A stretch of 7,129 nt of DNA, from NCBI GenBank assembly GCA_937864935.1, contig CALMDN010000353.1, positions 1-7,129 on the forward strand. The letters run 5' to 3'. Position 1 is the stretch's first letter; each line of letters starts with the position of its first letter. The position numbers and the translations under genes are program-made. Shown in pieces: positions 1 to 6,618 of this stretch. This DNA comes from an uncultured Bacteroidales bacterium. GTDB lineage: Bacteria; Bacteroidota; Bacteroidia; Bacteroidales; Lentimicrobiaceae. Under the pieces are notes generated by a model. That model worked only from the letters and a program-made list of their open reading frames with translations, made no database searches and was not told the DNA's origin.

Positions 1-3000
1 CCTGAAACTCCGAAACCATCACCCTGCAGTCGGGCAATGTATAATCCACTGCGGAGAGGCAATTCAATCCGGAAATCGTTTGCCGATCCGGTCTGCCTGC
101 TCAACACCAGCTGTCCTGCTCCATTGTACAACGAGAACAAAGCGTTCTCCCCGCTTCCTTCGAACTTTACATGAACCATGTTCCCATCATAATACAACCG
201 CATCCCGGGAAGGGGGTTGTTCTCAACACTCCAGGGAATAAGATCTATCAGCAGAGGAATTTCCAAACCACCTCCCGGGTTTCTGGTATCGGTGTCCCAT
301 TTCCAGATTCCGGTCTCTGAAAGGTACTCTCCACCATAGCTTCCATCGAAAAGGCTTCTGACTTCAATCCGCTGCACCCCGCTGGCGTTCACATTCGGAA
401 CAATGCCTCCCCAGGCTCCTGACAAACCGGCAACATCGTTGCAGTAGAATGGTGCATACACTCCGGTAGAAACAAAATCGATACCGGTGCTTTCGATCTG
501 GGTGGCATACAAAGGCCGGCCTTCACCGGCGGTGTTATCGAAAAGGTAAACAAAATCACCCGGGTTATCCAGACTCAGGCCTTCGATGGCTGTTCCCTGT
601 TCCGGAAGTGATTCTGTTCCAAAAGTAAGCACGGTGGAAAAATCGGCAGAAGTAATTCGGTTCACCACCTGATCACCTCCATTGCCATCGTTCAGAGCTA
701 TGCGCATAAAGATCTGATTTCCTGGCGTAAACCTTTCATTGCCTGTAGGTTCAGTAATAAACCAGCCCGAAACCACGCCATCGGAATCGGAGGTGAACTC
801 ACCGTACTCTCCGGGAGTTTCAAGCGAAGGATTGCTGCTTCGTACAAACGAGCCTTCCGGGGTAACATAAATGGCATTCCCTTCACCATCATACGATTCG
901 GGATCTGATGCAACCACTACCTTGTTGAAATATCTGTAGGTAGCTTCCGGGGTAAGATTGGCGATGGTTGCCCGGAAAGCAAACGGAACCCTGCTTGTAT
1001 TGGTGCCGTTTATGCCCTGAATGTATTGCGGTAAGGTAAGATCAGCGAACAATGGCCCCGTACCGGCGGTAACGAAACCGCTGCAGTCAACCAATCTGTC
1101 GGGTGCACCACCCCCGCTGTTAATGATGCTCTGGCTGTTGTAATTCCCGGCAGGCAATCCGGCTTTTAATCGCACACTTACCGTAACGGGCTGGTTGGTA
1201 ATCACTCCGTTGGCATACGGAAATTCGAGCAGACTGGTGAAAGAAGCACCATCTGCTGAGATTTCATAATCGACCGGGGCAGTCACTGTAACCGATCCGG
1301 CTCCTTCAAGATCAGCACCTTCAAGCTGATAAGTTTTCACGGAAGATGGTCCGGAGCCCTCCGGGTAGTTGAACCCACTGAGAGATGCTGGAATCACTGT
1401 CAGTTCAGGTTCAGGAGCCGGCATCAGATCCAGGATCAGGATATCGGTGTCCCCTCCGAAGGGATTCCGGGTGTCGTAAATTCCCCAGACGCCATTTTCA
1501 GACGTATGAACCGACACAACTTCACCGGTTTCCCTGCTTCTTTCTTCAACCCTGCGGATGCCATCCGGGAGGAGGTTGGGCACGATGCTACCCCACGAAC
1601 CGTCAGTCCCCTGAACATCGGCGGTATAGAAAGCGGCGTATGACCCGAAACCGGTATAATCAAGACCGGTTGTTTCAATGGATGTACCACTTACAGGCCT
1701 GCCAGTACCTGCAGCATTGTCATACAGATAGACCAGATTTCCGGCAAGGGATTCGGATATTCCCCTGATTCCGGTCCCCTGACCTGTCTGGTTCTGGTTC
1801 CCGAAATTGATAACCATTGCGGATGAAGTACTGGTAAGACGATAGGCAACGGCTGTTCCGCCGTTGCCATTGTTCAGCATCAGGCGCATGTATATTTCAT
1901 TCCCGGGTGTAAACCGGCTGTTGCCGGTTGGCTCTGTGATAAACCAGCCAGAAAACTGTCCTGAAGCATTGGTAGTGAATTCACCGTAGTTGCCGGGTGT
2001 ATCCAGCGCCGGGCTGCTTGAACGGGAATAAACCCCACCGGCACTGATGAAAAGACAGTTACCGCTTCCATCTGCAGTCGGCGAATCGGAAGAAAGTACA
2101 ACTTTGTTGAAATAACGGTAAGTTGCATTCGGCAGCATATTCGACAATGAGATGCGGAAGGCGTAAGGAACCCTCTGAGTGTTCGTTTCATTGAGACCCT
2201 GAATAAACTGAGGCAGAGTTTCTGCAATGATAACCGGAATGGGATCGGTAACAGTTCCTGAACAACTTACATTTACCGTAGAAGCGCCGCCGCCGCTGTG
2301 GCTGATCTGCTGATTGTTGTAGTTACCGGCGCTAAGTCCGGCCTTGAGTCGGGTATATAAAGTCACCGGCTGACCGGTAAGAATGCCGGAGGCGAACGGC
2401 AGACTGAGACTGCCAGAGAAATTACTGTTATCAGATGAAACCTCATAACTGGCAGGAGCGGTAACTGTAATGCTTCCAATGCCGGTGAGATTAGAAGCGG
2501 TGAGGGTATACGTTTGCGAGGGTGACGGACCGTTGCCCGTAATGTAGGCGAACCCGTTCAAGGCGGAAGGCTCGGCATTGATTACCGGAGTAAGTCCACC
2601 GGTGAGGTCGATCACCAGTACGTTGTCAAGACCACCTGAGGGATTGCGGGTGTCGGTTGTACCCCACATTCCGTTGGCAGAAGCTGTTGAATTTACTGTT
2701 AGACCTGTTGTGAGGCTTCTTTCCTCAATCATCCTGATCCCCGGGCTGTTGATGTTCGGGACAATTCCACCCCATGAACCATTGACTCCCTGAACAATGT
2801 TACCGTAAAATGCTGCGTAGGATCCTGTTCCTGAGAAATCAACCCCGGTGGTTTCGATGCTGGTTCCATACAAGGGTCGTCCACTGCCGGAAGTATTGTC
2901 GTAAAGGAAAGCAAAGTTCCTGAAGCCAGCATTGCTGATGCACCGGATGGCAGTTCCTTCGGTGGAAGAAGCGGTTGTGCCGAAATTAATAACCGTTGCG

Positions 3001-4433
3001 GTTGATGCAGATGTCAACCTGGTTGCCACAGTGGCCCCTCCGGCACCGTCATTCAGACAGACCCTCATAAATACCTGATTACCAGGTGTAAAGCGGGCAT
3101 TGCCTGTGGGTTCGAGCATGAACCAGCCACTGAAAGCACCGTTAACGTCGGTTGTAAATTCGCCGTATTGCCCCGGACTACCGAGTCCGGGAGAAGAAGA
3201 GCGTATGAATGTCCCGTCAGTCTTTACAAAGATCACATTGCCTGAACCATCAGAGGTAGCAGCATCCCCTTCAATCACCACCGAATTGAAATACCGGTAC
3301 GTGGCATTCGGGGTAAGATTTGTGATGGTTAAACGATAGGCGAAGGGGACCCGGCTTGTGTTGGTACCATTGATTCCCTGCACGAACTGAGGGATGGTTT
3401 CCTGCGTAATTGCAGGAGCTTCAACCGGAGAAACGGTGCCATTGCAAGTAACTTCTGTGGTTGCGCCACCGCCGGAGTGGGTGATCACTTCTCCCAGGTA
3501 GTTGCCGGCAGGTAATCCTGCAATCATTCTGACGTATACGGTTACCGGTTGCCCGGTGATGACACCCGATGCATACGGAAGCGCGAGCGAACCACTGAAG
3601 GTACTTCCGTTCTGAGAAACTTCATAGCGGCTGGTTCCGGAAACCGTGATTACCCCGGTGCCGCTAAGATTCTGTCCTGAAAGCGTGTAGGATTGTACCT
3701 GGGATGGCCCGCTGCCCACAGTATAGGAAAATCCTGAAAGTGTTGCAGGGTCGGCATTCAGGGCAGGACCTGCTGCTGAACCTGAAAAGGTTACGTTATC
3801 AAACCTCCAGGTACCTCCTCCATAGGAGCTTGAAGGATTGGAGGCACCATAGCTGCTTCCGTCAACAAATTCTGATACAAACCTGATGGCGAACAATGGA
3901 TTGCTGTCTGCCCCGCTTATTGCGCTGAAATCGGCTGAGCGAACAAACCAGGCATCCCCGGCATCCGCAATATAGCGTCCGTTATCGAATCCTGTATTGA
4001 TGCCGCCATTCGTATTTTCAGCATTTGAACCCGATGCTTCAAAGTCGAGCCAGGTACTCCCGTTTAAGGTATACTGAAGCCTGACCCTGTTGGCCGAGGT
4101 ATTGCTGTGGCGTTGGTGCCAGTTGACTTCGATGTTGGTGTAACCGGTGGTTGAAACACTGTATTGCGTTCCGGCGGTTGCCTCGTTGGTGCCCTGTGAA
4201 GGATACCCGGTGGTATGCCAGGCGCGGCCTCCGGTTGAGGTTCCTGTGTAACCGGTATTGAAGCTGGCAGTCACTCCTCCAACCACTGCAGCCGTTCCGG
4301 TGCCTGTTGAAGGGGAGCTAACATCACCTTCAAATGTCCATTGGGTGATCGTTGTCTGGGCCGGGAGAAATCCCTGAAACATGACAAAAAGAAAGGTAAA
4401 CAGGCTGATCTGAGCCCTTGATTTAGCATTCAT
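1..4433 (-). CDS. Large secreted repeat protein with three Ig-like/unknown-module units and a T9SS type A C-terminal domain (3' end cut by window edge)
   Basis: The frame is open from an ATG at 4431-4433 to the left edge: 1477 full codons with no stop or frameshift. Function is unknown; the protein is predicted to be exported and surface-displayed or released. Residues 1-25 form a signal peptide (MNAKSR, hydrophobic ISLFTFLFVMF core, cleavage probably between A25 and Q26). Residues 27-220 are a beta-rich N-terminal domain (WTFEGD, RHSNTSANR, GFDNGRYIADAGD, FDNVT). Three composite units follow at about 223-615, 616-1008 and 1009-1402. Each is an Ig-like domain plus a module with the motifs TYRYFN, GEFT, EPTGN, WGxIVPN and DTRNPxGG. 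Residues 1411-1478 resemble a T9SS type A sorting domain (SLYNGAGQLV, RSGLYIARL). Aligned with the upstream paralogue, about five residues and the stop are missing. This start is preferred because it gives a complete signal peptide; no Shine-Dalgarno sequence is visible. The gene lies 97 nt downstream of its paralogue, with a terminator between them. Exact ligand or role cannot be named. Confidence 0.93.
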   Translation of the reverse strand, partial: MNAKSRAQISLFTFLFVMFQGFLPAQTTITQWTFEGDVSSPSTGTGTAAVVGGVTASFNTGYTGTSTGGRAWHTTGYPSQGTNEATAGTQYSVSTTGYTNIEVNWHQRHSNTSANRVRLQYTLNGSTWLDFEASGSNAENTNGGINTGFDNGRYIADAGDAWFVRSADFSAISGADSNPLFAIRFVSEFVDGSSYGASNPSSSYGGGTWRFDNVTFSGSAAGPALNADPATLSGFSYTVGSGPSQVQSYTLSGQNLSGTGVITVSGTSRYEVSQNGSTFSGSLALPYASGVITGQPVTVYVRMIAGLPAGNYLGEVITHSGGGATTEVTCNGTVSPVEAPAITQETIPQFVQGINGTNTSRVPFAYRLTITNLTPNATYRYFNSVVIEGDAATSDGSGNVIFVKTDGTFIRSSSPGLGSPGQYGEFTTDVNGAFSGWFMLEPTGNARFTPGNQVFMRVCLNDGAGGATVATRLTSASTATVINFGTTASSTEGTAIRCISNAGFRNFAFLYDNTSGSGRPLYGTSIETTGVDFSGTGSYAAFYGNIVQGVNGSWGGIVPNINSPGIRMIEERSLTTGLTVNSTASANGMWGTTDTRNPSGGLDNVLVIDLTGGLTPVINAEPSALNGFAYITGNGPSPSQTYTLTASNLTGIGSITVTAPASYEVSSDNSNFSGSLSLPFASGILTGQPVTLYTRLKAGLSAGNYNNQQISHSGGGASTVNVSCSGTVTDPIPVIIAETLPQFIQGLNETNTQRVPYAFRISLSNMLPNATYRYFNKVVLSSDSPTADGSGNCLFISAGGVYSRSSSPALDTPGNYGEFTTNASGQFSGWFITEPTGNSRFTPGNEIYMRLMLNNGNGGTAVAYRLTSTSSAMVINFGNQNQTGQGTGIRGISESLAGNLVYLYDNAAGTGRPVSGTSIETTGLDYTGFGSYAAFYTADVQGTDGSWGSIVPNLLPDGIRRVEERSRETGEVVSVHTSENGVWGIYDTRNPFGGDTDILILDLMPAPEPELTVIPASLSGFNYPEGSGPSSVKTYQLEGADLEGAGSVTVTAPVDYEISADGASFTSLLEFPYANGVITNQPVTVSVRLKAGLPAGNYNSQSIINSGGGAPDRLVDCSGFVTAGTGPLFADLTLPQYIQGINGTNTSRVPFAFRATIANLTPEATYRYFNKVVVASDPESYDGEGNAIYVTPEGSFVRSSNPSLETPGEYGEFTSDSDGVVSGWFITEPTGNERFTPGNQIFMRIALNDGNGGDQVVNRITSADFSTVLTFGTESLPEQGTAIEGLSLDNPGDFVYLFDNTAGEGRPLYATQIESTGIDFVSTGVYAPFYCNDVAGLSGAWGGIVPNVNASGVQRIEVRSLFDGSYGGEYLSETGIWKWDTDTRNPGGGLEIPLLIDLIPWSVENNPLPGMRLYYDGNMVHVKFEGSGENALFSLYNGAGQLVLSRQTGSANDFRIELPLRSGLYIARLQGDGFGVS
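228..1409 (-). repeat. Tandem unit 3 of the large protein (residues about 1009-1402)
   Basis: The Ig-like part begins near PASLSGF (F1021), again exactly 393 residues after F628. It is one residue longer than the other Ig-like parts in this protein, so the module starts at LPQYIQG (Y1137). This unit is the most diverged in its second half: EERS becomes EVRS, SYAAFY becomes VYAPFY, and the WGT.DTRNP motif becomes WKWDTDTRNP with GGG after it. The C-terminal sorting domain follows within about ten residues. Confidence 0.86.
1410..2588 (-). repeat. Tandem unit 2 of the large protein (residues about 616-1008)
   Basis: The Ig-like part begins near PSALNGF (F628), exactly 393 residues after the equivalent F235 of unit 1, and carries HSGGGA and CSGTV. 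The module begins near LPQFIQG (F743) and ends with DTRNPFGG and ILILDL. A short Pro/Glu-rich joint (MPAPEPEL) links it to unit 3 and looks like a flexible linker. Confidence 0.88.
2589..3767 (-). repeat. Tandem unit 1 of the large protein (residues about 223-615)
   Basis: The Ig-like part begins near PATLSGF (F235) and ends at the CNGTV strand. The unnamed module begins near IPQFVQG (F350) and closes with DTRNPSGG and VLVIDL. It differs from unit 2 by substitution only: the first 141 residues of the two modules align without gaps, and I count 86 identical positions by hand (about 61%). It contains two cysteines absent from the other units at the same places (MRVCLND and IRCISN). Confidence 0.88.
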
Positions 4434-4434
4434 C

Positions 4435-4444
4435 GTTCCGGAAC
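4435..4444. other. 10-bp perfect palindrome just before the large gene's start codon
   Basis: GTTCCGGAAC is its own reverse complement and ends one base before the ATG at 4433. It fills about half of the 19-nt space between the terminator T-run and the start codon. It could be a small operator or could fold weakly over the translation start, but a 10-bp palindrome also occurs by chance, and no second copy was seen upstream of the other gene. Confidence 0.3.
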
Positions 4445-4452
4445 ATTGGGTT

Positions 4453-4495
4453 AAAAAAAAGCACCTGCAACAAACCCGAAGGCAGCAGCAGGTGC
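4453..4495 (-). terminator. Intrinsic (Rho-independent) terminator after the 695-aa gene
   Basis: Read on the minus strand, GCACCTGC (4495-4488) pairs perfectly with GCAGGTGC (4468-4461) in an 8-bp GC-rich stem, followed at once by eight T residues (4460-4453). The 19-nt loop contains CCTTCGGG, where a UUCG tetraloop (4480-4477) is closed by two C-G pairs and a possible G-U pair. It begins 35 nt after the TAG stop of the 695-residue gene. The next gene starts only 19 nt beyond the T-run, so it may limit read-through into that gene or act as an attenuator; that part is inference. Confidence 0.8.
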
Positions 4496-4530
4496 AGTGA
4501 ATTTCTGATTGTTATCGCTTGTAATGAACT

Positions 4531-6618
4531 CTACCTGATTGCAACTTTGCTACTGACCTGAATTTTATCGCTTAAAATCCTTACCAGATAAATGCCTGAA
4601 GTGAGTTCAGTATTGATATCAAGCCTGTCTCCTGAAACCGGATAATCTGCAAGGACTTTCCCATTCATGCTGATGATCTGCAATGATCCGGAAATTTCAC
4701 GTTTTAGCTCAACATGGAGGGTTTTTCCGGTGGTGAAGATTTTCCCGATTTCCGAAACCGGTGCATCAATTCCAAGGGTTGAATTAAGAATCAGCACAGT
4801 TTCGGTGCCACCTGAGGGATTCTTTGTATCTACTGTGCCCCAGATACCATTTGCAGAAGTGTTGGAACTGAGAATTTCTCCTGTGGTCATGCTGCGTTCT
4901 TCCACACGTTTTACACCATTGGCGTTGTTGTTGGGAACAATTCCACCCCAAGCGCCGGAAGTACCTGCAACATTTTCATTATAGAAAGCAGCGTAGGATG
5001 CAGTTCCTGCGAAATCTATGTCACTGCCTTCAATCTGGGTTCCGTACAAAGGTCTGCCGGTTCCCTGGGTATTGTCATAGATAAACACGAAATTTTTGGG
5101 CATATAATTGCTGATTCCTCTTATGGCTGTACCTGTAGAATCGGCAGTATTTGTATAGAAACCCAGAACCCTTACGCTCTCGGCTGAGGTCAGTCTGGTA
5201 ACTTCAGTGGTTCCGCCGGCACCATCGTTGAGCATTATCCTTGCGAAGAGTTCAGCCCCGGGTTTAAACCTTGTGGCATTGCCGGTAGGCTCAGTAATAA
5301 ACCAACCAGCATAGTTTCCTGAGGCAGCGGTTGTAAACTCTCCGTACTGTCCGGCAGTACCGAGAGAGGTGCTGCTGGTACGGGTGAATGTACCGTTAGC
5401 GGGATTAACAAAAATACAATTACCGGCTCCGTTGTAATCGGGAGCATCAGAACCCAGAACTATTTTATTGTAATATCTGTAGGTTGCTGATGGGATGAGG
5501 TTGCTGATTGAGGCATGAAAAGCAAATGGTACCCTGCTGGTGTTGGGAACTGCACCCTGAATGTACATTGGCAGGATAATAGAAGAAAACTGCGGAGGAG
5601 TGGCCGAAGTAACAGAACCAAGGAGATTAACTGTTAATGCTGTAGCACCACCTCCGGAAATATCAAGTGAACCGGTATAATTGCCTTCGGCCAGTCCTGA
5701 TTTCATGCGGACATAAACGGCATAATTTGAAAATGCGCCATTCTCATAAGGAAATTGGTAATAACCCATGTAATTATTCCCGTCGACCGAGATTTCGAAA
5801 TCTTCATTAGGGTCAAGGGTAATTGTTCCGGTTGCCGGAGTGAGGTTAAAACCGCTTAATGTCAGGGTTTGAGAAGCTGAAGGCCCGTTGCCTGTCACAT
5901 ATGTGAATCCGCTGAGGGTACCGGAGCTGGCTGAGATGAGCGGCGTGCTGCCTGCCAGTCCTGCTACAGTTACATTGTCATACCGTAAGGTGCCGTTCGG
6001 GCTGTAGGTTTTTGTTGCATCCGAGGGGGCATATTCGGTTGCTGAAGCAAATTCAGAAACAATCCTGACCCCGAAAGAAGCGTTATCAGCGGCACCGGCA
6101 ATGCCTGAAAGATCGGCTGTGCGCTGATACCATGTATCGCCTGCATCGGCAATATACCTGCCATTGTCAAAGCCTTTGTCAGCTCCATCCACGGTATTCT
6201 GTGCATTGGCAGCACTTGCAGTGAAGTTTATCCAATCGGTTCCGTTGAGGGTGTACTGCAATCGGATCCTGTTGGCAGAAGTGTTGCTGTGCCGGCCATC
6301 CCAGCTAACCGCAATGGTATTGTATCCGGCAGTTGATACCAGAAATTCAACACCGGCAGTGGCAGAACCTGCACCTTGTTCAGGATAGGCTGAAGAGTTC
6401 CAGGCCCTGTCGGGTGACCCGGCAACACCGGTAGCGAAAGTAGCTGTTGTCCCTCCGATCAGTGCAGCAGTACCCGATCCGGTTGAAGGAGTCGATACAT
6501 CGCCTTCAAATGTCCATTTGGCAATGGTTACCTGTGCCTGCGTTTGTAGGGCAGAGATAGTAAAACCTGCAACAAACAAAACGGTTGTCAGAAAAGCTTT
6601 TAAGTAATTCTTTTTCAT
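4531..6618 (-). CDS. Secreted single-unit paralogue with Ig-like domain, unknown module and T9SS type A C-terminal domain (695 aa)
   Basis: This is a complete gene of unknown function; the product is predicted to be exported through Sec and then the type IX secretion system. Residues 1-28 are a signal peptide (KK start, hydrophobic AFLTTVLFVAGFTISAL, probable cleavage TQA|Q with Q29 at the new N-terminus). Residues 30-220 are a beta-rich domain (WTFEGD, RHSNTSANR, GFDNGRYIADAGD, YDNVT) that may be jelly-roll-like, which is inference. Residues 226-338 are an Ig-like domain (GTLSGFTY, GPSASQ, EGNY, SGGGA). Residues 342-612 are the unnamed module (SRVPFAF, ATYRYYNK, YGEFTT, GWFITEPTGN, GRPLYGTQIE, SYAAFY, WGGIVPN, EERS, KNPSGG). 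Residues 622-695 fit a type A sorting domain (SLQIISMNGKVL, TSGIYLVRIL, final KVAIR). The start is supported by the signal peptide and by an A-rich leader (ATTAAACA) before the ATG, as is usual in Bacteroidota. It is the first of two neighbouring paralogues; the downstream one carries three copies of the same unit. No enzymatic motif is visible. Confidence 0.96.
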   Translation of the reverse strand: MKKNYLKAFLTTVLFVAGFTISALQTQAQVTIAKWTFEGDVSTPSTGSGTAALIGGTTATFATGVAGSPDRAWNSSAYPEQGAGSATAGVEFLVSTAGYNTIAVSWDGRHSNTSANRIRLQYTLNGTDWINFTASAANAQNTVDGADKGFDNGRYIADAGDTWYQRTADLSGIAGAADNASFGVRIVSEFASATEYAPSDATKTYSPNGTLRYDNVTVAGLAGSTPLISASSGTLSGFTYVTGNGPSASQTLTLSGFNLTPATGTITLDPNEDFEISVDGNNYMGYYQFPYENGAFSNYAVYVRMKSGLAEGNYTGSLDISGGGATALTVNLLGSVTSATPPQFSSIILPMYIQGAVPNTSRVPFAFHASISNLIPSATYRYYNKIVLGSDAPDYNGAGNCIFVNPANGTFTRTSSTSLGTAGQYGEFTTAASGNYAGWFITEPTGNATRFKPGAELFARIMLNDGAGGTTEVTRLTSAESVRVLGFYTNTADSTGTAIRGISNYMPKNFVFIYDNTQGTGRPLYGTQIEGSDIDFAGTASYAAFYNENVAGTSGAWGGIVPNNNANGVKRVEERSMTTGEILSSNTSANGIWGTVDTKNPSGGTETVLILNSTLGIDAPVSEIGKIFTTGKTLHVELKREISGSLQIISMNGKVLADYPVSGDRLDINTELTSGIYLVRILSDKIQVSSKVAIR
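4783..5943 (-). repeat. Single composite repeat unit (Ig-like + unknown module) in the 695-aa protein
   Basis: Residues 226-612 of the 695-residue protein match, motif for motif, each of the three units of the downstream protein. The Ig-like part starts at the GTLSGF motif (F238) and the second part at the LPMYIQG motif (Y352), a spacing of 114 residues, against 115, 115 and 116 in the large protein. The match is clear in protein but diverged in DNA, so the copy is not a recent duplication. Boundaries are set by alignment to the tandem units and are accurate to a few residues. Confidence 0.85.

Noticed and set aside
1385..1768. Plus-strand frame of 127 codons opposite the large gene
   Set aside because: It is an antisense shadow: composition is unlike a real protein, there are no motifs, and it lies entirely within the coherent minus-strand repeat protein.
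1880..2227. Minus-strand frame of 115 codons inside the large gene
   Set aside because: It is an out-of-frame shadow of unit 2 of the large gene, whose own frame is continuous here.
228..5943. Repeated DNA as possible mobile elements or CRISPR
   Set aside because: The repeats are protein-coding domain units with diverged DNA and long period. There are no terminal inverted repeats, transposase, short direct repeats or spacers.
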